Notes: generated from the sequence alone by a model not told the origin. Positions 8,941-18,397 are shown, counted from the stretch's first letter. The stretch: DNA of 64,000 nucleotides from Suttonella sp. R2A3 (GCF_021513215.1 NZ_CP090975.1:1357501-1421500); one strand, 5' to 3'. Program-made: numbers and translations.

Positions 8941-11321
8941 GCCAACATTGTTATCACTGCCATTTGGAGATTCCCCAAGGCATTGATATCCACGCCACCC
9001 TTGACGGACAAGAGCAGCAGTTTTGCTGTTATGCCTGTCTTGGCGTGGCAGAGATGATTGCCTCGCATGACTTGAGCGCCTATTATCAGGTTCGCGACAA
9101 TATCGCCCCTCGCCCTGATCAACATTACAACGCCGAGCATTGGCAGGCCTACGATATTCCGGAAATCGCTGCGCAGTATGTTTTTTCGCAAGACAGCGAC
9201 CAGGAAATTCATTTGTATATTGAAGGCATTCACTGTGCCGCTTGTAGCTGGTTGATTCGTGGCGCGCTCAATAAAGAAGCGTTGGTTGAAGATGTACAAG
9301 TCAATACCACCACTGGTCGTGCGCAAATTCGCTGGCGAGACAGTAAACTGAGCGACATTCTCGCCACCATCGCCAAACTTGGCTACACGCCAAACCTGTT
9401 TACCCCACAAGCAGACGAACAGCAGCAACATCAAGCACGCAATCAAAGTTTGTTGCGTTTAATCGTTGCTGGGCTGGGCATGATGCAGGTAATGATGTTC
9501 GCCACAGGCCTTTATACCGGGGCTTTTTTTGGCATCGACCGCGAATATTCTGAGCTGCTGCGCTGGATTAGCCTGTTGGTGACCACGCCGGTGATGTTTT
9601 ATAGCGGTTGGCCGTTTCTCACTAGCGCGTGGCAGGGCTTGCGTATTAAGAAAGCCAATATGGATTTGCCGATTGCGGTCGCCACGCTGGGTGCGTATAC
9701 CGCGAGTGTCTATCACACGGTGATCGGTAAAGGCGAGATCTATTTTGATTCGGTGACGATGTTTATTTTCTTTATATCGATCAGCCGATTTTTGGAATTT
9801 ATGGCACGCCGCCGCGCGCGGCTTAACGACATCCGCTACGCTAAATTATTGCCGGACGCGGTGGAGAAATGTATCGATGGTGAGGTGCAGCTGGTACCGC
9901 TGACTACCGTACAACCTAACGATGAAATCATCGTTCGCGCCACGCACACTATTCCCGTGGATGGTGAGGTTATCGCCGGTAGCAGCCGTGTTGATGAAGC
10001 GATGCTCAGTGGCGAAAGTACGCCGCTCAGTAAAGGGATTGGGGACCGCGTGTTGGCAGGCAGCAATAATCTTGCAAGCCCGATCACCCTGCGCGTGGTC
10101 GAAACCGGACAACGCACTACACTTGCTGGGATTCGCCGTTTGGTCGCACGCGCCGAGCAGCACCGCTCACCACTGATTGATCGAAACGAGCAGATCGCCC
10201 AACATACGATTATTGCGGTGATCGTTCTTGCGTTAGCCGGTTATATCGCCTGGCAATTTATTGATGCCGGACGCGCGTTTGAAGTGGCATTGGCGGTATT
10301 GGTGGCGACTTGCCCTTGTGCCTTATCACTCGCGACGCCGACAGCATTGACCAGTGCAATGAACCACGCAAACGCGCATGGCATCCTGATCAAAGACAGT
10401 AATACACTACACAAACTCCGGTGTATTAAACATATTATTTTCGATAAAACCGGTACGCTGACCGACGGTCATTTGAGCCTGATTGATAGTCAGATTACGC
10501 ACAGCGATCCTGCGTTGGTTTGGCAAATCGCTAAAGCACTCGAAGCGAATAGTAATCACCCGATTGCGTGGTTTTTCGCCCGACAAGACGTGAGCGAAGC
10601 CTCATTACAAAGCGTGGAATACTTAAGTGGCCAAGGCGTGTGGGGTAAGGTAGACGGCAAAGATTGGTATATCGGTAGCGCGGCATTAATGAACACGCAT
10701 GGCTGGTCAGTCTCACCACCGAATGACCACGCCAATCATGTGTATCTTGCTAATACGAGTGGCATACAAGCCGAATTTAGCTTCGCTGATCCGCTGCGCC
10801 CGCAATTAGCACGCACCTTGAGCCAGCTTAACGGTTATCAACTGCATATCGCTAGTGGTGATCGCGAGGAAAATGTTGCCACGATTGCAGGTAAGCTGGG
10901 TATCGATGACTATCATGGTGGCCTGAGCCCTGAAGCGAAACTTGCCTATTTAGAATCGATCGATGCACCGAGTTTGATGATTGGCGATGGGATCAATGAT
11001 GCGCCTGTACTCGCCGCAGCCGATGTGTCTGTGGCAGTTGGTAAGGCCAGCCCGCTATCACAAACCCATGCCGATATTGTTTTGCTCGGCCACGGACCGC
11101 AGGCGCTGCCCTTTTTATTTGATCTGGCACAACGCTGTGAACGGATTATTCGCCAAAACCTTTGGTGGGCAGCAGCGTATAATCTCACGATATTGCCATT
11201 AGCCATTTTTGGTTTTTTAACCCCTTGGATTGCTGCGATTGGCATGTCCGCCAGCTCATTATTGGTGGTACTCAACGCTTTGCGGGTTAATAGAACCCCG
11301 CCACCGGAGACACTTGAATGA
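8937..11321 (+). CDS. ccoI: Copper-exporting P-type ATPase CcoI (FixI)
   Basis: P1B-type ATPase that moves copper to the periplasmic side for insertion into cbb3 oxidase. The 794 residues have an N-terminal cysteine-rich part (C5-x2-C8 and C30-C31-x2-C34), a heavy-metal domain with GIHCAACSWL (C100, C103), the metal channel motif CPCALS (C459), the phosphorylation site DKTGTLT (D503) and the hinge GDGINDAPVLAAADVS. The extra N-terminal cysteines are typical of the CcoI group rather than CopA. Overlaps ccoH and ccoS by four bases each. Confidence 0.96.
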   Translation: MSQHCYHCHLEIPQGIDIHATLDGQEQQFCCYACLGVAEMIASHDLSAYYQVRDNIAPRPDQHYNAEHWQAYDIPEIAAQYVFSQDSDQEIHLYIEGIHCAACSWLIRGALNKEALVEDVQVNTTTGRAQIRWRDSKLSDILATIAKLGYTPNLFTPQADEQQQHQARNQSLLRLIVAGLGMMQVMMFATGLYTGAFFGIDREYSELLRWISLLVTTPVMFYSGWPFLTSAWQGLRIKKANMDLPIAVATLGAYTASVYHTVIGKGEIYFDSVTMFIFFISISRFLEFMARRRARLNDIRYAKLLPDAVEKCIDGEVQLVPLTTVQPNDEIIVRATHTIPVDGEVIAGSSRVDEAMLSGESTPLSKGIGDRVLAGSNNLASPITLRVVETGQRTTLAGIRRLVARAEQHRSPLIDRNEQIAQHTIIAVIVLALAGYIAWQFIDAGRAFEVALAVLVATCPCALSLATPTALTSAMNHANAHGILIKDSNTLHKLRCIKHIIFDKTGTLTDGHLSLIDSQITHSDPALVWQIAKALEANSNHPIAWFFARQDVSEASLQSVEYLSGQGVWGKVDGKDWYIGSAALMNTHGWSVSPPNDHANHVYLANTSGIQAEFSFADPLRPQLARTLSQLNGYQLHIASGDREENVATIAGKLGIDDYHGGLSPEAKLAYLESIDAPSLMIGDGINDAPVLAAADVSVAVGKASPLSQTHADIVLLGHGPQALPFLFDLAQRCERIIRQNLWWAAAYNLTILPLAIFGFLTPWIAAIGMSASSLLVVLNALRVNRTPPPETLE

Positions 11322-11500
11322 ATATACTGTTTTTACTGATTCCGCTGTCGCTAGTCTTGGTGATTTTTGCCGTATTCGCCTTTCGTTGGGCGTTAAAAAA
11401 CGATCAATTTGACGATCTTGATTCGCCGTCGATGATTCCACTTTTGGATGATACAGAAGAAGAACGCGCACAGAAAAAAGCACAAATACAGGATGAATAA
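11318..11500 (+). CDS. ccoS: cbb3 oxidase assembly protein CcoS
   Basis: Small single-helix protein required for cofactor maturation of CcoN in Rhodobacter. The 60 residues start MNILFLLIPLSLVLVIFAVF, followed by the family pattern FRWALKNDQFDDLDSP and a charged tail. ATGA overlap with ccoI makes translational coupling likely. Confidence 0.93.
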   Translation: MNILFLLIPLSLVLVIFAVFAFRWALKNDQFDDLDSPSMIPLLDDTEEERAQKKAQIQDE

Positions 11501-11505
11501 CGCGG

Positions 11506-12171
11506 GTGTTTAGTGAATTAAGCCTCGCCACCTTACTTTTGAGTGCGCTCGCTACAGGACTTGCTGGCAGTGCACATTGCCTAGGGATGTGTGGCGGTAT
11601 TGGCGCGAGTTTGGGGCTTAATGCCACACGCAAACGCTATCTGATCAGCTATCATGGCGGACGCCTCTTATCTTACACCTTGCTTGGCTTAATTCTCGGC
11701 AGTGTGTTGCCTTTATTGGGCATCAACGCAGCATTGCCCGAGTGGGGGATGATTGTGCGACGTTTGACCGCGGCGCTCATTATCCTGATCGGCCTGCAAA
11801 TGCTCCTGCCGCGTAACCCGCTCCGCAGCTTAGAGCAATATGGTTTTGCTCTGTGGCGACCGATTAGTCGTCTCACGCGCGCGTTTATCCCGACACGTAG
11901 CCATAGCGATGCCTTTATTCTTGGCCTGTGTTGGGGGCTTCTACCCTGTGGGTTAATCTACTCAGCGCTTGGCTTAGCAATTGGCAGTGCGAACCCGATC
12001 AGCGCGGCGCTGGTGATGTTTGCCTTCGGCGTGGGAACGCTGCCCTCAATGCTTAGCGTAACGGTCTTCTCTGGCACGATTATTAAAGCGCTGACTCATG
12101 AGACGAGTAAACGCGCGCTGGGTGTGCTGGTTATTCTGCTTGGCTTGTGGTCGTTGTGGCAAACGTTCTAG
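11506..12171 (+). CDS. SafE/UreH-domain membrane protein (sulfite exporter TauE/SafE-like)
   Basis: Six-helix membrane protein of the PF13386-type family often annotated as sulfite exporter or cytochrome biogenesis protein. The 221 residues include the signature AGSAHCLGMCGGIGASLGL near the N-terminus and GLCWGLLPCGLIYSALGLA in the middle; their paired cysteines suggest metal or redox chemistry. It starts with GTG only six bases after ccoS, a placement recurring next to ccoGHIS in other proteobacteria, so a role in copper handling for the oxidase is a fair inference; the substrate is unknown. Its stop overlaps that of the next, convergent gene. Confidence 0.85.
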   Translation: MFSELSLATLLLSALATGLAGSAHCLGMCGGIGASLGLNATRKRYLISYHGGRLLSYTLLGLILGSVLPLLGINAALPEWGMIVRRLTAALIILIGLQMLLPRNPLRSLEQYGFALWRPISRLTRAFIPTRSHSDAFILGLCWGLLPCGLIYSALGLAIGSANPISAALVMFAFGVGTLPSMLSVTVFSGTIIKALTHETSKRALGVLVILLGLWSLWQTF

Positions 12172-13115
12172 CTTGAGCTAGCCTGATCCCGGTTGATCCA
12201 GCGCGATAACAGAGCGATTACGACAAAGGCAAATAGCAGGCGTCCATAAACGACCGCGCTTAAATCAGCGCCCATCAATAAAATTAATAACGTATCTTCG
12301 ATTAAGCTGTGCAGCAGACCAATCAAGCACATGCTGGTGAAGATATCGCGCTTCGGAATGCGCCCAGAATCGGCATCACGAATCAATAATCCACCGCCAT
12401 AAGACAAACCCAGGGTGATGCCAATCAGGGTAATGTCGGTGGCTTTTTTACCAATCCCGAGCAGGCGCAGTAAAGGCCCAAGCAGCCAGGCAATCAATCG
12501 CTCTATGCCAAGAAAGCGTAATAGGCGCAAAGCAACCACTAACGCGCTGATGACACAGAATATCCACCATAGCGATTGCAATTGCGTAATCAGCCATTCG
12601 CGCCAATTCAGCTCGGCCGCTATTTTGGGCACCACCGGCGTATTAGGCCCGTCAAGCCAGCCGCTGAGCTGATACATAAAGTGCAGTAATGCGGCATAAC
12701 ACAGCCCACCAATTACCCGCAGCGATAAGGTCACCGACCAGCGCACGCCAACGCGGCGTGCAATCGCGCCTTCAACTGGTAGTGAATGGCTGATTAACAT
12801 CAGAGCGCCTAATACACTGACTTGCGCCACGCTTAATTGATACGGCAGTTCCGAGCTGAAAAATACCGCCATACCGGGGTAAATCCCGGCCGCCATAGTG
12901 ACCATCCAAGTAAGCGATGCCTCACCGGGCAGGCCTATCCATTGCATTACTGGTACGCTGATTTCCGCTAAAATATCGATCACGCCCCATTGCGTGAGTA
13001 GGCGCACCAAGATCAACACCGGGATAAGAATCTTAAATAACGCCCAGCTAATCAGCACAATCTCTTGGCCTAATCGCCAGATGTATTCTCGCCACGCGGC
13101 AGGTAACCGAAACAT
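12168..13115 (-). CDS. Nucleoside recognition (gate) domain membrane protein
   Basis: Polytopic membrane protein of 315 residues with two related halves resembling the gate domain found in nucleoside transporters and sporulation proteins SpmA/SpmB. Features are about eight hydrophobic segments, MAAGIYPGMAVFF in the first half and LSYGGGLLIRDADSGRIPKRD in the second, a motif typical of YjiH-like proteins. The substrate is not known and I do not infer one. Downstream of rlmH with a two-base gap; no strong ribosome binding site, so it may be translated with rlmH. Confidence 0.75.
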   Translation of the reverse strand: MFRLPAAWREYIWRLGQEIVLISWALFKILIPVLILVRLLTQWGVIDILAEISVPVMQWIGLPGEASLTWMVTMAAGIYPGMAVFFSSELPYQLSVAQVSVLGALMLISHSLPVEGAIARRVGVRWSVTLSLRVIGGLCYAALLHFMYQLSGWLDGPNTPVVPKIAAELNWREWLITQLQSLWWIFCVISALVVALRLLRFLGIERLIAWLLGPLLRLLGIGKKATDITLIGITLGLSYGGGLLIRDADSGRIPKRDIFTSMCLIGLLHSLIEDTLLILLMGADLSAVVYGRLLFAFVVIALLSRWINRDQASSS

Positions 13116-13117
13116 TT

Positions 13118-13588
13118 TTACGCCCGATGATAAGGGTGGTTATGGTTGATCGACCACGCACGATACAGCGCTTCAGCGACGATAATACGCACCAATGGAT
13201 GGGGTAAGGTGAGTTTACCTAGCGACCAGGATTCATCCGCGCGCTTTTTAACCTCATCGCTCAGTCCTTCCGGCCCACCAATCACCAGCGCCAATTCACG
13301 AACGTTCTCTTGCCAGAACGCTAAACGCGACGCTAACGATTCACTGGAATGCACTTTTCCGGGAATATCGAGGCTTACCACATAATCAGCGCTGGCAAGC
13401 GCACTCATCACCTGATCGCTTTCTTTTGCGCGCGCACTGGCGAGCTGGCTGGCTTTGCTGCGTTTTTGTAAAGGGATTTCGCTTAACGAGAGGGTGAGAT
13501 CGCCTTTTAGGCGATTTTGATACTCATTAAACCCTGTGCTGACCCATGCCGGCATTTTGTGCCCCACAGCGATTAAATGGATGTGCAT
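13118..13588 (-). CDS. rlmH: 23S rRNA (pseudouridine1915-N3)-methyltransferase RlmH
   Basis: SPOUT-family methyltransferase that modifies pseudouridine 1915 in helix 69 of 23S rRNA. The 156 residues carry SAM-binding LVIGGPEGLSDEVK and the conserved ending LTLPHPLVRIIVAEALYRAWSI...NHPYHRA. The start MHIHLIAVGHKMPAW aligns with the N-terminus of known RlmH; a GTG three codons upstream is possible but less likely because GGTGAT is well placed for the ATG at 13588. Confidence 0.95.
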   Translation of the reverse strand: MHIHLIAVGHKMPAWVSTGFNEYQNRLKGDLTLSLSEIPLQKRSKASQLASARAKESDQVMSALASADYVVSLDIPGKVHSSESLASRLAFWQENVRELALVIGGPEGLSDEVKKRADESWSLGKLTLPHPLVRIIVAEALYRAWSINHNHPYHRA

Positions 13589-13655
13589 AGCGATCACCGA
13601 TGTTTAAAAATCATTTAATTGTCGCATAAAACCCTTCACCAATCAGCGAGGGTTA

Positions 13656-13671
13656 TAAAACACGTGTTTTA
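13656..13671. promoter_or_regulatory. 16-bp perfect palindrome upstream of ackA (possible operator)
   Basis: TAAAACACGTGTTTTA is a perfect inverted repeat centred 69 bases before the ackA start, in the rlmH/ackA divergent gap. A second, 6-bp inverted repeat (AACCCT at 13630-13635 and AGGGTT at 13649-13654) lies just before it. The symmetric form suits a dimeric regulator, but I do not recognise the binding motif. Confidence 0.4.
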
Positions 13672-13732
13672 ATCAGAGCATCTTGTATCTGTGCTAACAT
13701 ATTGTGCGTTGTTTTAGCTTGGAAGATTGAGC

Positions 13733-14923
13733 ATGTCAAATTGGGTATTGGTCGTTAATTGTGGGTCATCGAGTGTTAAATTCGCACTGGTCGATCCTGA
13801 GAGCGGCAATGAATCGTTTCATGGGATTGCCGAACGCTTAGGCCAAGGCAGTCAAGCTGGCGAAATCACCTACCAATACGGAGATGAAAAAGAGCGCCAC
13901 AGCTTGCCCGATGGCAAGCACGAACAGGCGTTGGCTGATATCGTTGAAAAACTGCACAGTCTCGGCTGGCTGGAGCAAGTGGTTGCTGTGGGGCATCGTG
14001 TGGTTCATGGTGGCGAGTATTTCTCCGATTCAGTACGCATCGATGAGAATGTGCGCGATAAGATCGCTGACTGTATTCGTTTGGCACCACTACATAATCC
14101 GGCGCATGTGATCGGTATTGATGCAGCGAAAGCGGCTTTTCCCGACCTGCCGCAGGTGGCCGTTTTTGACACCGCATTTCACCAATACATGCCAGAGCAT
14201 GCTTATTTATACGCCCTGCCTTATGAGATGTATCGCGAGCATGGGATTCGCCGCTATGGTTTTCATGGCACATCCTTCCGCTACGTGGCGGTACGCACGC
14301 AAACCTTACTGGATAACGCAAACGCTAAATTGGTGATCGCGCATTTAGGTAATGGTGGTTCTGTGGCTGCGGTTGATGGGGAGCATTCTTTGGATACCAC
14401 GATGGGGCTTACCCCTTTAGAAGGCTTGGTTCATGGCACACGCAGTGGCGATATCGACCCAGCGATCCCCTATCTCCTCACAGAGCAGTTTGCGATGGAC
14501 GCAAAAGCCGTTAATGATATGTTGTGGAAGGAATCGGGATTGTTAGGACTTTCAGAGCTTTCCAATGATTGTCGGACGCTAGAACAAGCGATGGATGAAG
14601 GTAATGAAGCAGCAAAACGTGCGCTCGATGTTTATATCTATCGCCTGGCGAAACACATTGCCGGACAAATGGTCGCGCTTGGTGGCACTGATGCATTGGT
14701 GTTCACCGGTGGCATTGGTGAGAATTCATCGTATGTGCGCGCAGAAGTGGTTAAGTTGCTCGCCTTTATGGGTTTTGCGCTAGATAGCGCAAAAAATGAA
14801 GCTACCAACCGTGGGGCAGAAGCAAATATCGCCAGCGCACAGAGTAGGCCGGTTTGGGTGGTTCCAACGAATGAGGAACTAATGATTGCCCGCGATACCG
14901 TCCGTTTGATGGAACAAGGATAA
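13733..14923 (+). CDS. ackA: Acetate kinase
   Basis: Cytoplasmic kinase converting acetyl phosphate and ADP to acetate and ATP (reversible), the second step of the Pta-AckA pathway. The 396 residues have the ASKHA-fold N-terminus LVVNCGSSSVKFALVD, the family signature RRYGFHGTSFRYV, HLGNGGSVAAVDGEHSLDTTMGLTPLEG and FTGGIGENSS. The ATG at 13733 follows GGAAGA; an upstream in-frame TTG is too close to that site. Three bases separate it from pta. Confidence 0.97.
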   Translation: MSNWVLVVNCGSSSVKFALVDPESGNESFHGIAERLGQGSQAGEITYQYGDEKERHSLPDGKHEQALADIVEKLHSLGWLEQVVAVGHRVVHGGEYFSDSVRIDENVRDKIADCIRLAPLHNPAHVIGIDAAKAAFPDLPQVAVFDTAFHQYMPEHAYLYALPYEMYREHGIRRYGFHGTSFRYVAVRTQTLLDNANAKLVIAHLGNGGSVAAVDGEHSLDTTMGLTPLEGLVHGTRSGDIDPAIPYLLTEQFAMDAKAVNDMLWKESGLLGLSELSNDCRTLEQAMDEGNEAAKRALDVYIYRLAKHIAGQMVALGGTDALVFTGGIGENSSYVRAEVVKLLAFMGFALDSAKNEATNRGAEANIASAQSRPVWVVPTNEELMIARDTVRLMEQG

Positions 14924-14926
14924 AAC

Positions 14927-17032
14927 ATGACGAAATCGATTTTAGTCGTCTCAACACATAAAGGCTCGGGGTTGACCTCGGCCGTTCTCGGTTTGTACCA
15001 CGCTTTGGAACGCCAAGGCATGAAAGTCGGCTTTCATAAGCCAGTGCTGCAATACAGTAATGACTCAGGAAATGTGGATTTTAGCAGCCGCATGATGGCG
15101 CAGTATTGCCGTGGACGACAAGATGAAACATTATCGATTCGCCCTGAAAAAGTGCAAAAAGCGCTCGATACGAAAAATGTCGATGAATTGATGGAGTTTG
15201 TCATTCAGCAATTCGACGCGGCCAAGGGTGATGCTGATATTGTGGTGATGGAAGGGTTGCTGGAAACACCGAATGTGCCTTATGCCAACGGGATTAATCA
15301 GAAAATTGCTCGTGCGCTCAGTGCCGATGTGGTGTTTGTGACCAGCGCTCAAGTGCCCACCTTGTCACGCCTGGAACATCGCTTGGATTTCTCAGTCAGC
15401 GGTTTTGGCGGTTATGAGCGCGATAATTTACTCGGTGCGATTGTCAACCATGTGGGTGGCGATGAAGCGTTAGACGGCGATACCGTGTTCAGTTCACAGC
15501 GCTTTGGACAACGCTTTAAGCTGCTCGGTATGGTGCCAGCACGAAGCGATATTGCCTCACCGCGTGTGCTCGACCTGCAGCGCCATTTTGATGCTGAAGT
15601 GTTGATTCCTGGTGAGATGGAGACGCGCCGGGTGCGTGATTATGTGATGTTCGCGCGCACAGTACCTAACGCCATCGAATTTCTCAAACCGAATTACTGC
15701 ATTTTTTCACCCGGTGATCGCGATGACACTTTGATGGCGGTGACCATTTCTGCGACCGCCGGCAATCATTTGGCATGTTTGATTTTAACCGGGACCACCA
15801 GTCCGTCAGAAAAAGTGATGAAATTATGCCGGCCATTGTTAAAAGCTTCCGGCCTGCCTGTGTTGCAGATTTCGACCAATAGCTGGAAAACCGCACGGGC
15901 AATGGATGATTTTAATCACCATATTCCCAATGATGATGTGCACCGTATTCAGCACACCAAAGAATTTTTTGCCGAACATATTAAAAGCGATTGGGTTGAT
16001 GCGTATTTAACCGAAGTACGCGCTTCTAGTATTTCACCAGCCGCATTTCGCTATAACATCGTTCAGCAGGCGGTTGCCGCTGATAAAACGATTGTCTTAC
16101 CTGAAGGCGATGAACCGCGCACCGTTGTTGCTGCGAGTCAGTGTGCAGAGCGTGGTATGGCGCGCTGTGTATTGCTTGCTAACCCAGATAGTGTGCGTAA
16201 AGTAGCAAAACAACAGGGCGTGAGTTTGGGGGATAATATCTCAATCATCGATCCTGAAGCGGTGCGCGATAAATACCTTGATCGCTTGGTTGAGTTACGC
16301 GGGCATAAAGGGATGAACGAAACCTTGGCCCGTTCACAGCTGGAAGATAATGTGGTGCTCGGCACGATGATGCTTGAAGCCGGTGAAGTGGACGGATTGG
16401 TTTCCGGTGCGGTTCATACCACGGCGAACACCATCCGCCCGCCGCTGCAAATTATCAAAACAGCGCCTGGTGCATCAGTGGTCTCATCGGTATTTTTCAT
16501 GTGTTTACCCGATCAAGTGCTGGTCTACGGTGATTGTGCGATTATCCCCAACCCAGATGTTGATGAGTTGGCGCAAATCGCCATTCAATCACACGATACA
16601 GCTAAAGCCTTTGGCGTTGATCCCAAGGTGGCGATGATAAGCTATTCCACTGGGACCTCTGGCGCTGGTGAAGACGTGCAAAAGGTGAAAGCGGCGACCG
16701 ATAAAGTGCGTGAATTGCGTCCGGATATCCTCGTTGATGGTCCTTTGCAATACGACGCAGCAGCAATTGCTTCTGTTGGTGAGAAAAAAGCGCCAAACAG
16801 TCCGGTGGCTGGTCGTGCAACGGTGTTTATTTTCCCGGATCTCAATACCGGTAATACGACCTATAAAGCGGTACAGCGTTCGGCGAATGCGATTTCGATG
16901 GGGCCGGTGCTGCAAGGGATGCGCAAGCCGGTGAACGATCTCTCAAGAGGTGCGTTAATCGACGATATTCTCTACACCATTGCAATCACTGCAGTACAAG
17001 CACAGCAGGCGCAGGATAGAAGCAATGGCTGA
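14927..17032 (+). CDS. pta: Phosphate acetyltransferase, long form
   Basis: Converts acetyl-CoA and phosphate to acetyl phosphate and CoA. The 701 residues show the proteobacterial long form: an N-terminal P-loop-like domain (STHKGSGLTSAVLGLYHAL), a central DRTGG-type domain around residues 215-330, and the C-terminal PTA domain from about 385 with LPEGDEPRTVVAA, GLVSGAVHTTANTIRPPLQI and SYSTGTSGAGEDV. Operon with ackA; its last eight bases overlap hisI. Confidence 0.97.
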   Translation: MTKSILVVSTHKGSGLTSAVLGLYHALERQGMKVGFHKPVLQYSNDSGNVDFSSRMMAQYCRGRQDETLSIRPEKVQKALDTKNVDELMEFVIQQFDAAKGDADIVVMEGLLETPNVPYANGINQKIARALSADVVFVTSAQVPTLSRLEHRLDFSVSGFGGYERDNLLGAIVNHVGGDEALDGDTVFSSQRFGQRFKLLGMVPARSDIASPRVLDLQRHFDAEVLIPGEMETRRVRDYVMFARTVPNAIEFLKPNYCIFSPGDRDDTLMAVTISATAGNHLACLILTGTTSPSEKVMKLCRPLLKASGLPVLQISTNSWKTARAMDDFNHHIPNDDVHRIQHTKEFFAEHIKSDWVDAYLTEVRASSISPAAFRYNIVQQAVAADKTIVLPEGDEPRTVVAASQCAERGMARCVLLANPDSVRKVAKQQGVSLGDNISIIDPEAVRDKYLDRLVELRGHKGMNETLARSQLEDNVVLGTMMLEAGEVDGLVSGAVHTTANTIRPPLQIIKTAPGASVVSSVFFMCLPDQVLVYGDCAIIPNPDVDELAQIAIQSHDTAKAFGVDPKVAMISYSTGTSGAGEDVQKVKAATDKVRELRPDILVDGPLQYDAAAIASVGEKKAPNSPVAGRATVFIFPDLNTGNTTYKAVQRSANAISMGPVLQGMRKPVNDLSRGALIDDILYTIAITAVQAQQAQDRSNG

Positions 17033-17411
17033 TTGGCTTGATGCGGTCACGTTCAACGACCAAGGGTTGGTGTGTGTGACTGCGATTGATGCTCACGATA
17101 ATAGCGTGCTGATGCAGGCGTGGATGAATAGAGAAGCATTAGAAGAGACGGTTAAACACGGCGAGATGGTTTATTATAGTCGCTCACGTCAGCGACTCTG
17201 GCAAAAAGGCGAATCCTCAGGCCATACGCAACGCGTACTTGGTTTGTGGCTTGATTGTGATGGTGATGCTATTATCGCTAAAGTGGACCAACGTGGTGGA
17301 ATCGCTTGCCATACCGGGCATAAGAGCTGTTTTTATCGCCGTCTAGAGGATGGGGAATGGTTAGAAGAGTCGCCGGTGCTCAAAGCCAGTGAGGATATTT
17401 ATGGACAATAA
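17025..17411 (+). CDS. hisI: Phosphoribosyl-AMP cyclohydrolase
   Basis: Zinc/magnesium enzyme opening the adenine ring of phosphoribosyl-AMP, the third step of histidine biosynthesis. The 128 residues include LMQAWMNREALEET, YYSRSRQRLWQKGESSGH, the metal site DCDGDA and the zinc cysteines in GIACHTGHKSCFYR. It is the stand-alone form rather than a HisIE fusion. The ATG at 17025 lies inside the pta end; the next gene hisE overlaps by 11 bases. No other his gene is nearby. Confidence 0.95.
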   Translation: MADWLDAVTFNDQGLVCVTAIDAHDNSVLMQAWMNREALEETVKHGEMVYYSRSRQRLWQKGESSGHTQRVLGLWLDCDGDAIIAKVDQRGGIACHTGHKSCFYRRLEDGEWLEESPVLKASEDIYGQ

Positions 17412-17727
17412 AGCCGCAATACTTGATGTGCTAGAAGCAGTGGTCGCTGAGCGCGCGCAAGCAAGCGCTGATGAAAGCTATGTCGCAAAATTATTGCAGG
17501 GACATGAAGATAAATTATTAAAAAAGATCGGCGAAGAGGCGACCGAGGTGGTGCTCGCGGCTAAAGGCGGTACGCACGATGAAATCGTCTATGAAAGCGC
17601 GGATTTGCTGTTTCATCTCTTGGTTGTGCTGGCGCGTCATGGTATCGCAGTCGAGGAAATTTTTGTAGAATTAGGACGTCGCTTCGGATTATCCGGACTG
17701 ACGGAAAAAGCACAACGTAGCGAGTGA
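17401..17727 (+). CDS. hisE: Phosphoribosyl-ATP pyrophosphatase
   Basis: MazG-like all-alpha hydrolase removing pyrophosphate from phosphoribosyl-ATP, the second step of histidine synthesis. The 108 residues carry [17 protein letters not shown] and [18 protein letters not shown], with the acidic metal-binding residues of the family. GAGGA at 17391 fixes the ATG at 17401. Separate hisI and hisE followed by tatABC is a conserved order known from Pseudomonas. Confidence 0.95.
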   Translation: MDNKAAILDVLEAVVAERAQASADESYVAKLLQGHEDKLLKKIGEEATEVVLAAKGGTHDEIVYESADLLFHLLVVLARHGIAVEEIFVELGRRFGLSGLTEKAQRSE

Positions 17728-17734
17728 GGAATAT

Positions 17735-17968
17735 ATGGGGATTAGTCCAATTCAATTGTTGATCGTGTTGGTGATTGTCGTGTTGATTTTTGGCGGCAAG
17801 CGCTTACGTAGTCTGGGCTCGGATCTAGGGCACGCGATTAAAGGGTTCAAAGAAGTCAACAAAGAAGACAAAGAAGCAAAAACGAAAGCGCAGGAGCGCG
17901 TCCGTCATGATCAAACCGACGACGATGTGATCGAAGGTGAGGTCAAAAAAGAAGACCATACCCACTAA
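17735..17968 (+). CDS. tatA: Sec-independent protein translocase subunit TatA
   Basis: Pore-forming component of the twin-arginine system, which exports folded proteins. The 77 residues follow the family plan: a short helix ([20 protein letters not shown]), a hinge, the amphipathic helix [18 protein letters not shown] and a charged tail. GAGGAA precedes the start, in the short gap after hisE. Confidence 0.95.
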   Translation: MGISPIQLLIVLVIVVLIFGGKRLRSLGSDLGHAIKGFKEVNKEDKEAKTKAQERVRHDQTDDDVIEGEVKKEDHTH

Positions 17969-17980
17969 ACTTCGCCCATC

Positions 17981-18397
17981 ATGTTTGATATTGGGTTTTG
18001 GGAGCTAGCGACGATCGCGATCATTGGTATTGTGGTGGTTGGACCGGACCGCCTGCCAGAGGTGGTGCGCACGATCGCCATTTATCTGCGCAAATTGCGC
18101 CGTACGTTTCATAATGTAAAAAGCGATATCGAGCACGAACTCGATCTGGATAACCTGCGCTCGCAAATCCACGACCTTGATGTCGAAGACCATATTAAAA
18201 AGCTTAATCAATCGGTGATGGATATGGATCGCGAGGTACGCGATGAGTTCGACGCACTCGATGCCGAACTGCGCGACACACAAAGCCCGTCGCATAATGC
18301 CGATGAATTCGCTGATACTGGGGTGGAAGAGCTACCCGAGCGGATGCGAGCCAAACCCGCTACAGCTGAAGAAGACAGCAAAGATTCACCTGAATGA
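17981..18397 (+). CDS. tatB: Sec-independent protein translocase subunit TatB
   Basis: Forms the twin-arginine signal receptor with TatC. The 138 residues begin with the TatB signature FDIGFWELATIAIIGIVVVG followed by PDRLPEVVRT, then a long amphipathic and acidic region. Glutamate 8 of the helix is present, as is usual for TatB. ATGA overlap with tatC. Confidence 0.95.
   Translation: MFDIGFWELATIAIIGIVVVGPDRLPEVVRTIAIYLRKLRRTFHNVKSDIEHELDLDNLRSQIHDLDVEDHIKKLNQSVMDMDREVRDEFDALDAELRDTQSPSHNADEFADTGVEELPERMRAKPATAEEDSKDSPE

Noticed and set aside
8898-9446. 182-residue minus-strand reading frame across ccoH/ccoI
   Set aside because: Antisense to two well-identified genes; no recognisable domain.
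13866-14321. 151-residue minus-strand reading frame inside ackA
   Set aside because: Shadow of the ackA coding frame; its composition is rich in His, Arg and Cys as expected of a shadow frame.
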